From the NCBI RefSeq assembly GCF_963678635.1, contig NC_087070.1, forward strand, positions 42,165,831-42,229,830: DNA of 64,000 nt, given 5' to 3'. Source of the DNA: Symsagittifera roscoffensis (taxonomy: Eukaryota; Xenacoelomorpha; Acoela; Convolutidae). Shown one piece after another: positions 55,109-64,000 of the stretch; the stretch's first letter is position 1; every line of letters starts with the position of its first letter. The notes beneath the pieces are model-generated. The model did not search any database, was not told the DNA's origin, and saw only the letters and a program-made list of their open reading frames with translations. The position numbers and the translations under genes were made by a program.

Positions 55109-58100
55109 TTACTTTTGAAATTCCACTTTCTTTAAAATTTTAGATTGGGGGATGAATATTTTATAGTTTTTACGTGGTTGATTTCGGAGTCTTGTTGTTT
55201 TTCTATTTTCTGATTTGTCGATTTGTTCTTGGGGTATTATTTGTTCGGTCATTTTTCTATTTTTTCTTTGTTTTGGGGATTCTTTATGGTTTTGTGTATT
55301 GTTTTTGGTGGCGGTTGGTTTTGTGTTTTGATTTTCGGTGGGGTTATCATTTTGTTCTGTGTTTTTCAGATGTGGTTCATTTTGAATGATTTTTAATCCT
55401 GTGAAAGAATATAATTGAGTTAATTCGCGGAGTGCGTATTCTTTTGGGTAATAAGGTAATAGGTTGTTTCGATGTTGAACGATTTCTTTTTTGTTTGAGT
55501 CGGTAATTTTATATGTGACATCAGTGGGTTTTGCAATTATTTGGTATGGTCCTTTTCGAAGGGGTTGTAATTTTTTAGAAATTCCTTTTTGAGTATTAAA
55601 ATTAGGTATTAAAACAAATGTTCCAATTTTTAATTCGGAGGCTGGTGTAAAACGTGAATTGATTTGTTCATTAGTGTTTTGTCTTTGTAATAACTTTTTT
55701 GTTATTTTTTGATAAATTTCATTGTGTTTTTTATCTCTATTTAGAATCCGTTCGGTGTGTGTACCGGAGGCTAGTTTAAGAATTTGTGGGTGATGAAAAT
55801 GATCTTCATCGTGTGTATGTAAAGGTAGGTTATAACAAATTGAATCTTTATTTGGTTGACAATAACCTTGTGCGTTTTTATGAGAATTTGCTGTAAACAT
55901 TATTGGTTTGCGTGGCTTTTGGTTAAAAACCATTTCGTATGGTGACATTCCTAAAGTTGTCGTAATTTGTGAATTATATGCTAGGGGAAATAATTTTACA
56001 TCTGCTGACCATTCGGTATATTTTGTATCATTTCCGTTGATGATACATCTAAGATATTCTTGTAATGAACGGTTCATACCTTCGACTAAGCCGTTTGTCC
56101 AAGGTGCATGAGATGTACGTGGTTTGTGTTTAATGTTATATAAATGACATAGTGTGATAATTTCATTATTTATGAATTCTGTACCGTTGTCTGTAACTAA
56201 AATTTCTGGTAGTCCGAATTTTGCTATCCAGTGTTCATAGAGTGTTGTGTAAGCGTAATAAGCGTTACAATGTGGTACTGGGTTAAGTGCTACATAATGT
56301 GTAAATGCGTCAACAATTACCATAATGTAGGAGTTTCCTTCGGATGAGGGTGAAATTGGTCCTTTAGTATCAAATGAGATACGATGGTTAAAGTACAAGC
56401 TTTGTCCTTTAAAATCTTGTTTTTGTGCTATTTGTTTTTGATTTGGGTAAGGTTTATTTAGTTGACATACTATACAATCATTGCATAGTACTTTTATCCA
56501 AATTGGTGCATTTGGGAAGTAAAAATTTTGTATAAAATTTGAATATGTTTTTTCTGATCCAGAGTGTCCTTTAATATTTTGTGTATGTGAAATATTAAAA
56601 GCTATAAGAATCATACTTAAAGGGAGACAGGGAACTGTAGATTCATTTAGGTTATACTCTAAAAGGTCTGTATTTTCGTTAATTGTTGTGTTGTTAAATT
56701 TACGAAAGTATCGGAGGAGTGTTTTGTTTCCTAGAATGGTTGAATCTGCCTTGACAGGTTTAGTTTTATATTTGTGCCATGATTTTAGTTGTCTAATTAT
56801 CGGGTCAAGATTTTGATATTGTTTCAGTGTTGAAATTGTAATCGTTTCTGTTGGAGGGAGAAAAATGTTTTCAATTTCGAATTTAGATAAGGGTATTGTA
56901 TCAAGTGGGTCGTGGAGGTCAAAAACTTGATTTATTGTGTATTTTGAATCATTTGTTTGTGGTCCTGATAAATTTATTTTATCAGTTAAATTTTCTTTTT
57001 CAATTAGTGGAAAATGGTCTTTCTTAGGTGGGTGTTGTTTTGTTCGTTTTTGTTGGGTGTTATTTTTTATCCATTGAGAGTATGGGATTGGTTTGAAAGT
57101 TGATGTTCCAAGTAAATCAACTTCATAATGATTATTTTGACAATCTAAATAAAGTGGGAAATGTTGTAAACTATTTATTTGTGATTGTTCAATATCAGTT
57201 TTTACTGCATATTTGCATACCAATCGGGGTGATGTTTCGTTTTCTGCAAGGTAGAATTTTATGTTTTTGGGTATTTCAACTGTTGTTTTTCGAGTAAGTA
57301 ATTCAGGTGGTGTATTTCGACTTAAGGTGTCTGGTAATGCAAGATTTTTTCCTGCAGTCCAAACTATATGTAAGTTTGGAAATTTCATTAGAATTAGTTG
57401 AAATCTGTAAACTCGGTGGTTTGGGTTAGATTTTTGTGTAAAGAGAAAGATGATTGGTTTATGGTCTGTGAATAGAACTGTTGGATGTTTTGATCCAAGT
57501 ATCAGAAATTCATATTCTGTCAGTGTATATATTATGGCTGTACATTCTCTCATTAGAGTTGAGAGTCGTAGCTCTGCTTGAGTGAATAATCGAGAATTTG
57601 CTGATATGAGGTTCATTTTATTTGTACCATTATGTGATTGTAATAGTGCTGCACCGATGCCAAAGTTCGAAGCATCGCACATTGCATAAAATGGTTGATT
57701 TGAATCTGGAATTGTGTTTGAAATTTGTTCAGTTAAAAGTTTCTTTATTTCTTCAAATCGTGTTTGATGTTCTGTGTTCCATTCAAAATTATTTTGTTGT
57801 CTAAGGATGTTATAAAATGGTCGTAGATATAATTGCATTTTATAAACATATTTACTTAAAAAGTTTAACATTCCAAGAAATTCTTGGATTTTCTTTTTAT
57901 TTGTTGGTGGTTGAAGTTTTTGAATAGCGTCAATGCGTGATTTCAATGAAGTGATTGTTTTTCTTTCTATATTATGTCCTAAGAATTTAACTCTTGTCAA
58001 AAAGAAGTGTGATTTATCGGGGGCGGCCTTCAGATTTTCGTTCTGAAGTATTTGGTGATATTTTTCTAAAACATTGAACATCTCGTCTTTTGTTTGTGAT

Positions 58101-61100
58101 TGCATAAAAACATCGTCTAAATAGGTGATTGCGTTTTTCTTGAGTATTAGTGGTCTAAAAATTTTGCTCATAAAAGCTGAAAATGCTGCTGGTCCTATGG
58201 ATATTCCATAGAATAAGCGGTTGAATTCATATTGTTGGTTTCCGATAACAAATTGTGTTAAACGTCGTGATTGTTCATCTAGTGGCATTTGATTGTATGC
58301 ACTATTCATATCGGCGGTTGTAAAGTATTTGCCGTTTATTTTTGTTAAAATAACTTGTATTGGTTCAATGGGCCAATTACATTTTGATTCATCTATAAGT
58401 GAATTGAGGTATCTAGCATCGAGAACGATTTTTAATGATTCTCCTTTGGCTAGAATGATAACGGGGTTGATGAATGTGTTCCCTTTTGGTTGTTCTTCTT
58501 TATTAACTGGTGATATAATGTTGTATTGTTCTAAAATATCGAGTAATCTGTTCACTTTATCATGTAAGTGAATTGGTACTTTACTTGCTCTCTGTTTTTT
58601 GAAAACTGCGTCTGGTTTTAATGGGAGATGTAGTGATGAGCTGATTTTGCCAACATCAAATTTAGATGTTGCATAGACTGATGAATATTTAATTAGCTGT
58701 TTGGCTAACTTTTCGAATTCGTCTTGTGTTATTTGTGAATGTTGGAAATTAAACATTGTTAAAAATTTCTGTTGGTCCTCTGTGTAGTTACTTATGTTGA
58801 ATGTAGGTTTGAAATATGGAGTTTTTGTGAAATAATCCGTATTTCTGTTTTCGTTACTTATTATATTATTTATAGATAATTCTTCATTAAGAATTGTAGA
58901 TTGGCAAATATCTAGTAATTGGAGTATATTATTTACGCGATAGGCTTTTTCGTGTATTGGTGATATTGTAGCGTTGGTTTCGCAATAGCCTAAAAGTCCT
59001 AAAGGTAATGTTACTTGGTAAGGTGTCTTGTTGTATACATGTAAGGAAATAATATCTGAATTCGAGTTTTTCAAATATTTTATTGATGAGATTGTGATTT
59101 TGAAAAATTTATGAATAGGTTTGAATTCAAAATCTGACATATAAAATTTTTGTTTGTTTTGTTTTTTATCATATTGGTGAACTTGTTTGATTGAAAAATT
59201 ATAGATGTTTCCTGATAGTGGTTTCAAGTGTTTTCTTTGTTGGTTATATATTGGGTAAAATTTTGAAAAGAATGGTGGTTGTTTATTTAATCTTTGAAAA
59301 AATGTTAAGGATGTCTCTTTTGTTTTTGTATATTTATCTTTGATTAATATTTTACTATTTAGGACGTTAATTGTTGGTATACACTTCGAAATAAATGGTA
59401 TTCCAATGATATTATATTTAATATCAGTGATATGGAATATTTGTTTAAATGGCTTATTTAAAATTTTGCTTTGCTCCATTGTTCTGGTGGGGAGGAGAAA
59501 TAATTGGATTTTTCCGTAGTTTATCAATGTTGATCCTTGTGCTGTTGCTAACTTACTGGAGGTTTCAAGAGGTGTTAGCTTTGGGTGTAAAGTTTTTATT
59601 TCATTCCATGTGGGGATGTTTATTATGTTTGATTCTGCTCCTGAATCAATTAAAAAATCTATTTCAAGGTCTGGTGGTTGAAATTCTTTATTTCTTGGGC
59701 TTTCTAAGAGAAATGGTATTGTCCAAATTTTTTCTTTGGGTTGTTCTTTTTGTATATTTTGATAGATGTGGTTTGTATTCAAGCATTTTGTTTTGATATT
59801 TTTATTGGTTTGATTTGTAGTGTTAATCTCATTTGTTTCTTGCGTCGTTGGTGTGGAATTTATGGGTGTAGTGTAATAATTTTGAAGAAATTCTGATTGA
59901 TTTTCATATATGTGTGATGAAAAAGGTTGTTCATATATGACAGATTCATAGTCATTTTCGACTTTTATCATATTGATAGAAAGAGTGTTTTCAGTATCAC
60001 TTTCTGAATCTGATGATGTACAGTTTATTTGATTGAGTTGTAACGTATCAGTTACTGTGTCATCAATACCTGGAGGGTCTGATGTTGTTTCTGGATTAGA
60101 TTGTACTTGATTAATATGTCTTTGATGTTTAGATGTACTACTTCTGTGGCGATTATTAGAATTATTATAGTTATTATTATTCCGGTGTGGTGATTGGGAA
60201 TAATTTCTATAACGATTATTATAACTTGAGTGTCGATTTTGTGAATTATTTCGCGATCTGTTTTGGTAATTATTGTTTGGTCTGTTATAGTTCGATCTAT
60301 TATATGAGTTATTCCTTGATTGATTGTTCGGGTAATTCTGGTTTCGGTTGTTTGAATAACTTCTATTTCGATTATAGGAGTAGTTTCTATTCCTATTGTA
60401 TGATGAATTTCGTGATTGGTTGTTTGGATAGTAGTTATTTCTTGATTGGGAATTAGATCTAGAAACAAATCGTTGTGTATTTGAATTTGATCTGGAGTAG
60501 TTACTTCTACTATTTGGTCTATTGTAGTGATTTTGTGATGAATTTTGCGTGTTTCTTCGTTCTGGTGATCTTCCTCTATAACTTGAGTTATATGGTGATT
60601 GATTTCTTGTATAATTTGTATTGTTCGGGAGTGGTTTTCCTGAACTGTTGTTGCTGTAGACTGTTTTGTTCGGTAGGTTTTGATCTTTTTTCATGTATTG
60701 ATGGAATGATTTATTTGGTTCTTTATATTTTTGAGGTTTATTTTGATTGTCTTGCTGTTTTTGTCTACATTCGGAAATACTATGTCCGTATCGTCGGCAA
60801 TAATTACACCATTTTTTGAAAGATGGTTTGCCTTTAAAGTTTGGGTTCTTTTCGTAAATATTGAGTATTTCAGTGATTTTTTCAACGAGGTCTGTCTCTG
60901 ATTCCTGTATATTATTAATATTAGTGGGAGTCGTTTCAATTCTGTTAACGTATTGTAATTTCAGATTTTCCGTTTCTTCTAGTTTCATCGTGATTTCTGC
61001 TTGTTCTAATTTGTCTACTAGTTTTCGAAAATCTAAATCGGGTTCTCGAATTGAAGAAGGATGGGATGCTCCCTTTTTTATTGCTATTTTCCTTAATTGT

Positions 61101-63331
61101 GGTGTTAAGGTCATCATTAAGATTTCTGTCATCTTTGTGTTTTTATAGTCATGTGTATTTAATGAATATGCTTTTCGAACTAGTGTTTCGATTCGTACTG
61201 CTATTTTCTTGATGGTTTCGTTTGGTAATCTGCGAATTTCATTACATAAAACTCTTTGTTGTTGTTTGTTTCTTTCGGAGTCAAACATTTTTGAAAATTC
61301 CTGTGTAAACCTTTTCCAGTTTGATTTTATTTCTAGAGGTAGTACTGAAAACCATTTTTGGGCTGCGCCATCTAAGGTTGTTTGTATTAACGCTGTGCGT
61401 CGATGTATCCAGTTTTGATGTAGTGGCGTATTAATTGGTTCAGGTCCAATATTTAAAATCAGGTTTGCTGTTACTGCATTTAAATAATCTTCTACAGAGT
61501 ATTCAGGGTCTGTTCCTGTGAAAACCATTAAAGGTTTGTTTGATGTTATTGATGATCCACCCATAAGGTATGGATTCATTGTCATTTGTAATGATTCTGC
61601 TGCATTTGGCATTTGAGAAAAATTTGAAAGTTGGTTTCTTGTTATTTCATGTTGTTGGAGATAATATGGGAGTGGTATTTCATTTTGCATTTGTGATGGT
61701 TGATACGAGTGTGCAGTCATTGGATTTTGTTGTTGAATTGGTTGAAAAGATTGTGTATTAATTAGATTTTGTTGTTGAATTGGTTGTTGATGTTGTGCAT
61801 CTATTGATTGTGGAGAAAAATTTCTATGATTTGTACGTGTTTTCTGTATTCCTTGTCTACGATATTCTTGAGTATTTGGTGCAAATATATCTGGTTGTAA
61901 GAAATCATCATCTGAGGATAAATAATCCATTTGATAAGATGTCTGTTTTTTATTTTTATTTTGTTGAAAAAATGGGTAATTTTCACTGTGATCCTGTGGA
62001 GGATTTGTTTGGAAATTTATTGAATTAGGTTGGGTCATTGGGTTATCCCAATTTCGAGATCTTGTATATTGGTTAAAATTTCTTTGTGGTTGATTATATG
62101 TTTTTGATGGATGTGTATAATTATAATTATGGTCTGTAAAGTTGTTTCTAGTGAATGTTTTGCGTGTTTTTGATGGTATTGTCATGGGTCTGTATGTTTG
62201 GTAATCTATATGTGAATATTTAGGGGCAACCGAAGGTTTAACGGTTGATTGTAAGGTTACCTGTGTTTGTGAAGGATTTGTATTTCTTGGTGTTGTTAAA
62301 TTTGGGCGTATTGGTGAAATACTTTGTTGTGTAGTTGTTGTGTGTACAATTTCTTCATTTATGAAGTGTGATGGTGTCTGGATATCTTGTTGAGTAAGAT
62401 TCCTAGTTCCATTGAGGTTTTCATTGTGTATGACTGTAGAGTTTAAACTATTATTTTGTGTATCGGGCAAAAATGTATTATAGTTTAATGGTGTTGCATC
62501 AATGGTGAATGGTATTACTCTTACATAATCTCTTATGTAAGATATCGTACTTATTGCTTGACTTGAGATTGATTGTGGGAAGCTTATAAATGCGGGATGA
62601 GACCATTCGGGGTCCCAAACATAATCTGATTGTTCTGTGATAGCGGTATCATCGTTCGAGTTTTGGGGTCTAAAATTTTTTCTTGCTTGTGCAATTAAAT
62701 CAATATTGTGTGTGAAATAATCTATTATGAACCATGCCAAAATTTTTTGTAGATCGTGTTTTGTATGTTGTGAAACGTCGTCTTTCGTGAAATTTTCTTT
62801 AATGATGTTTAAATAACTAGAGAGTAGTGTGATTTCATGTCGTACTCTTAAATGTTTAGATGTTTCTGTCGGTGAGACATTTGTTATTGGGATTTCATTT
62901 TCTAATATCGAAATATAACTATATATTATTGCGAAAACTTCATTGGTGAATATGGAGTTTGCTCTTTGTGAGTTATGATATTGGATGCTTTTTATATATT
63001 CTGAAAAAACTTTTGAAAATTCTAAATCAAGATCGTCTGTTTGGATTGTATATTTTCTATGATTATGGTTTGGTGAGGTGAATTCTATGGAGTAGATTCC
63101 ATACTGTTGTGTTATGTTGCATATATCTTTTAAGTAGTGGTCTATGATTTGTCTTTTGATTTTTACATCTGGGAACTCTGTTTTACATGGACTGATTCCG
63201 GGTTCAAATAAATTTAATAGTAAATTTTTGCAAAATATATGCTGTCCTCTATCAGTGGTTGCATCTACTATAAAAGGAAAGATTTCATCATCATCTGGGG
63301 TTTCGTCACCTGGGGTGTGCGTTGAGCTCAT
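55109..63331 (-). CDS. Single-frame 2740-residue Gag-Pol polyprotein of the large retroelement
   Basis: Encodes capsid and all copying and integration enzymes in one frame with no frameshift. A long N-terminal region (residues 1 to about 600; the second half Gln/Asn/Thr-rich) has no family I know. A gypsy-type capsid follows near 600-790. One CCHC knuckle lies at 842-855 (CNYC...H....C). A low-complexity Ser/Arg/Asn/Tyr region fills about 920-1080 with repeats like NRNRNYS. The aspartic protease has DSGA at 1229-1232. Reverse transcriptase has TADMNSAYNQ, then the catalytic YLDD at 1737-1740 (58123-58112). RNase H has CDAS near 1884. Integrase has HHCC (GHSGSEKT, CNDCIVC) near 2255-2295, the catalytic D, D and E near 2317 (SFDTKGPI), 2375 (VTDNGTEF) and 2415 (LVEGMNRS), and a GPY/F module (LRKGPYQII) near 2590. 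All catalytic residues are present. It overlaps the 155-codon frame by 26 bases. At 2740 residues it is unusually long, mostly because of the N-terminal extension. Confidence 0.93.
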   Translation of the reverse strand: MSSTHTPGDETPDDDEIFPFIVDATTDRGQHIFCKNLLLNLFEPGISPCKTEFPDVKIKRQIIDHYLKDICNITQQYGIYSIEFTSPNHNHRKYTIQTDDLDLEFSKVFSEYIKSIQYHNSQRANSIFTNEVFAIIYSYISILENEIPITNVSPTETSKHLRVRHEITLLSSYLNIIKENFTKDDVSQHTKHDLQKILAWFIIDYFTHNIDLIAQARKNFRPQNSNDDTAITEQSDYVWDPEWSHPAFISFPQSISSQAISTISYIRDYVRVIPFTIDATPLNYNTFLPDTQNNSLNSTVIHNENLNGTRNLTQQDIQTPSHFINEEIVHTTTTQQSISPIRPNLTTPRNTNPSQTQVTLQSTVKPSVAPKYSHIDYQTYRPMTIPSKTRKTFTRNNFTDHNYNYTHPSKTYNQPQRNFNQYTRSRNWDNPMTQPNSINFQTNPPQDHSENYPFFQQNKNKKQTSYQMDYLSSDDDFLQPDIFAPNTQEYRRQGIQKTRTNHRNFSPQSIDAQHQQPIQQQNLINTQSFQPIQQQNPMTAHSYQPSQMQNEIPLPYYLQQHEITRNQLSNFSQMPNAAESLQMTMNPYLMGGSSITSNKPLMVFTGTDPEYSVEDYLNAVTANLILNIGPEPINTPLHQNWIHRRTALIQTTLDGAAQKWFSVLPLEIKSNWKRFTQEFSKMFDSERNKQQQRVLCNEIRRLPNETIKKIAVRIETLVRKAYSLNTHDYKNTKMTEILMMTLTPQLRKIAIKKGASHPSSIREPDLDFRKLVDKLEQAEITMKLEETENLKLQYVNRIETTPTNINNIQESETDLVEKITEILNIYEKNPNFKGKPSFKKWCNYCRRYGHSISECRQKQQDNQNKPQKYKEPNKSFHQYMKKDQNLPNKTVYSNNSSGKPLPNNTNYTRNQSPYNSSYRGRSPERRNTQNSSQNHYNRPNSRSNYSRSNSNTQRFVSRSNSQSRNNYYPNNQSRNSSYNRNRNYSYNRNRSYSNNRNQNYPNNQSRNNSYNRSNYNRPNNNYQNRSRNNSQNRHSSYNNRYRNYSQSPHRNNNNYNNSNNRHRSSTSKHQRHINQVQSNPETTSDPPGIDDTVTDTLQLNQINCTSSDSESDTENTLSINMIKVENDYESVIYEQPFSSHIYENQSEFLQNYYTTPINSTPTTQETNEINTTNQTNKNIKTKCLNTNHIYQNIQKEQPKEKIWTIPFLLESPRNKEFQPPDLEIDFLIDSGAESNIINIPTWNEIKTLHPKLTPLETSSKLATAQGSTLINYGKIQLFLLPTRTMEQSKILNKPFKQIFHITDIKYNIIGIPFISKCIPTINVLNSKILIKDKYTKTKETSLTFFQRLNKQPPFFSKFYPIYNQQRKHLKPLSGNIYNFSIKQVHQYDKKQNKQKFYMSDFEFKPIHKFFKITISSIKYLKNSNSDIISLHVYNKTPYQVTLPLGLLGYCETNATISPIHEKAYRVNNILQLLDICQSTILNEELSINNIISNENRNTDYFTKTPYFKPTFNISNYTEDQQKFLTMFNFQHSQITQDEFEKLAKQLIKYSSVYATSKFDVGKISSSLHLPLKPDAVFKKQRASKVPIHLHDKVNRLLDILEQYNIISPVNKEEQPKGNTFINPVIILAKGESLKIVLDARYLNSLIDESKCNWPIEPIQVILTKINGKYFTTADMNSAYNQMPLDEQSRRLTQFVIGNQQYEFNRLFYGISIGPAAFSAFMSKIFRPLILKKNAITYLDDVFMQSQTKDEMFNVLEKYHQILQNENLKAAPDKSHFFLTRVKFLGHNIERKTITSLKSRIDAIQKLQPPTNKKKIQEFLGMLNFLSKYVYKMQLYLRPFYNILRQQNNFEWNTEHQTRFEEIKKLLTEQISNTIPDSNQPFYAMCDASNFGIGAALLQSHNGTNKMNLISANSRLFTQAELRLSTLMRECTAIIYTLTEYEFLILGSKHPTVLFTDHKPIIFLFTQKSNPNHRVYRFQLILMKFPNLHIVWTAGKNLALPDTLSRNTPPELLTRKTTVEIPKNIKFYLAENETSPRLVCKYAVKTDIEQSQINSLQHFPLYLDCQNNHYEVDLLGTSTFKPIPYSQWIKNNTQQKRTKQHPPKKDHFPLIEKENLTDKINLSGPQTNDSKYTINQVFDLHDPLDTIPLSKFEIENIFLPPTETITISTLKQYQNLDPIIRQLKSWHKYKTKPVKADSTILGNKTLLRYFRKFNNTTINENTDLLEYNLNESTVPCLPLSMILIAFNISHTQNIKGHSGSEKTYSNFIQNFYFPNAPIWIKVLCNDCIVCQLNKPYPNQKQIAQKQDFKGQSLYFNHRISFDTKGPISPSSEGNSYIMVIVDAFTHYVALNPVPHCNAYYAYTTLYEHWIAKFGLPEILVTDNGTEFINNEIITLCHLYNIKHKPRTSHAPWTNGLVEGMNRSLQEYLRCIINGNDTKYTEWSADVKLFPLAYNSQITTTLGMSPYEMVFNQKPRKPIMFTANSHKNAQGYCQPNKDSICYNLPLHTHDEDHFHHPQILKLASGTHTERILNRDKKHNEIYQKITKKLLQRQNTNEQINSRFTPASELKIGTFVLIPNFNTQKGISKKLQPLRKGPYQIIAKPTDVTYKITDSNKKEIVQHRNNLLPYYPKEYALRELTQLYSFTGLKIIQNEPHLKNTEQNDNPTENQNTKPTATKNNTQNHKESPKQRKNRKMTEQIIPQEQIDKSENRKTTRLRNQPRKNYKIFIPQSKILKKVEFQK

Positions 63332-63773
63332 TTTTTCGTTCGATGACTGTTAATATGTAATTATTAATGTGTCGAATTGGTTGATTCCAATTGTATAAAT
63401 GTACTGGTTTGTGTTTATACTGCTTTTTTATTCTTCTTTTTCCTCTTTTTGATGAATTTGAAGTTGTTTCTGAGTCAGAAAAATATAATTGATCGTGAAG
63501 TGGGCAATTTTTATCTTTTGATTCTTTTAGTTTGTAAAGTTCGTCTAAACTGTTGGTTTCTGATTCTGAAAATGCGTTTCGATTTTTTGAAAATCTTTTT
63601 CGTGTTATTTGTCTTTGTTTCGTTATTATTTTTCTTTTTAGTGTTTGTCGTTTTGTTCGAATGTATCCAACTGTTTGTGTATGAGGTGTGATTACAAGGT
63701 CGTATTTTTTGTTATCTATTTCACAATTGTGTAAAACGATTGTTTGTTTATTTCCTAGGTTTTTAAATGACAT
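63306..63773 (-). CDS. 155-residue basic protein, first frame of the large retroelement
   Basis: ATG at 63773, stop at 63306, overlapping the Gag-Pol start (63331) in another frame by 26 bases. It is rich in Lys and Arg (QTLKRKIITKQRQITRKR, SKRGKRRIKKQYKHK) with an acidic Ser patch between (FSESETNSLDELYKL, YFSDSETTSNSSK). The basic clusters could bind nucleic acid or direct nuclear entry; this is inference from composition. It is the first ATG frame of note after the leader, so Gag-Pol would need leaky scanning or reinitiation if both come from one mRNA. No family recognised. Confidence 0.65.
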   Translation of the reverse strand: MSFKNLGNKQTIVLHNCEIDNKKYDLVITPHTQTVGYIRTKRQTLKRKIITKQRQITRKRFSKNRNAFSESETNSLDELYKLKESKDKNCPLHDQLYFSDSETTSNSSKRGKRRIKKQYKHKPVHLYNWNQPIRHINNYILTVIERKNELNAHPR

Positions 63774-64000
63774 AAGGCTTAGGATGACGGATGCAAAAGG
63801 TTGTTAAATGGTTTCTATTTTCCTAAACTGTTAGTTCTTACGATTTTTTGGTTAGCTTAACCTGGGTCTATTTGTTCAGGGTTGGAGAGAAAAGTATATC
63901 GATTCCGAAGAATGATTTTTTACTTTCTCGTGGCTAGTATAAGTTAAGGTGTTAACTTACTTAACCTTACTTAGGGGTAGTGATTGTGTTCAAGGGTTGG
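63774..64000 (-). other. Leader of the large retroelement, cut by the window edge
   Basis: No open frame. On the transcribed strand it holds CTAAG|GTTAAGT- and CCCAG|GTTAAG-type strings that could serve as a splice donor for downstream mRNAs, but none is strong. The primer-binding site and 5' LTR lie further right. Confidence 0.4.

Larger units (their letters stand above)
46537..64000 (-). mobile_element. Large envelope-bearing Ty3/gypsy-like retroelement, 5' end beyond the right edge
   Basis: A minus-strand element with 3' LTR sequence from about 46537, then the 601-codon frame, the envelope frame, a methionine-free frame, two small hydrophobic frames, Gag-Pol and a small basic frame, and part of the leader at 63774-64000. 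Protease, reverse transcriptase, RNase H and integrase in that order with a GPY/F module place Pol in Ty3/gypsy. At more than 17 kb within the window it is far above the usual 5-8 kb. Nearly all frames are open, which implies a recent insertion. Base composition is strand-asymmetric throughout: the coding strand is A/C-rich and G-poor. The 5' LTR and primer-binding site are not in the window. Confidence 0.9.

Noticed and set aside
60187-60819. Plus- and minus-strand frames of 82-138 codons over the Gag region
   Set aside because: They arise from the low-complexity Ser/Arg/Asn codons of Gag-Pol read in other frames.

Overview
The window is a repeat-rich, AT-rich piece of an animal nuclear genome. 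Host genes are split by spliceosomal introns of roughly 0.6 to 4.3 kb, full of MITEs, tRNA-derived SINEs, dead LINE and Ty3/gypsy remnants and degenerate satellite. The protein family content points to an invertebrate animal; I cannot name the species. There is one 200-base assembly gap (40458-40657).

Layout. (1) 1-5906, minus strand: a long open gag-protease-reverse transcriptase-RNase H reading frame of a Ty3/gypsy element that runs off the left edge. To its right, about 6.3-9.9 kb, lies a leader/LTR-like region with a 186-bp tandem repeat and about 20 copies of the 7-mer GGAGGGT. (2) 10854-26957, plus strand: a complete 11-exon gene for the coatomer delta subunit (delta-COP, archain; ARCN1). 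All exon phases agree and the product is 513 residues. Its introns hold most of the window's MITEs, SINEs, a LINE fragment and a ~167-bp satellite. (3) 29765-37757, minus strand: at least four exons of an unrecognised low-complexity protein with a polyglutamine run and a Cys-Cys-Lys C terminus, convergent with delta-COP. (4) 38-43 kb: a solo-LTR-like fragment, the gap, a dead gypsy integrase and hAT MITE pieces. (5) 43969-46224, plus strand: four exons of an ankyrin-repeat gene. One of its introns appears to use a GA-AG splice pair, and one acceptor lies in a threefold 28-bp duplication. (6) 46537 to beyond 64000, minus strand: a very large envelope-bearing Ty3/gypsy-like retroelement.

The large retroelement is the most unusual object. 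In transcription order it encodes a 155-residue basic protein, a single-frame 2740-residue Gag-Pol, two tiny hydrophobic proteins joined by an ATGA stop/start overlap, a 377-codon frame with no methionine, a signal-peptide-bearing envelope-like glycoprotein whose frame has one in-frame TAA before the membrane anchor, and a 601-residue protein of unknown function whose start overlaps the envelope stop as ATGA. Nearly all of this is open, so the copy is young. The accessory frames match nothing I recognise. The coding strand is strongly A/C-rich and G-poor across the whole element, which sets it off from the flanking DNA.
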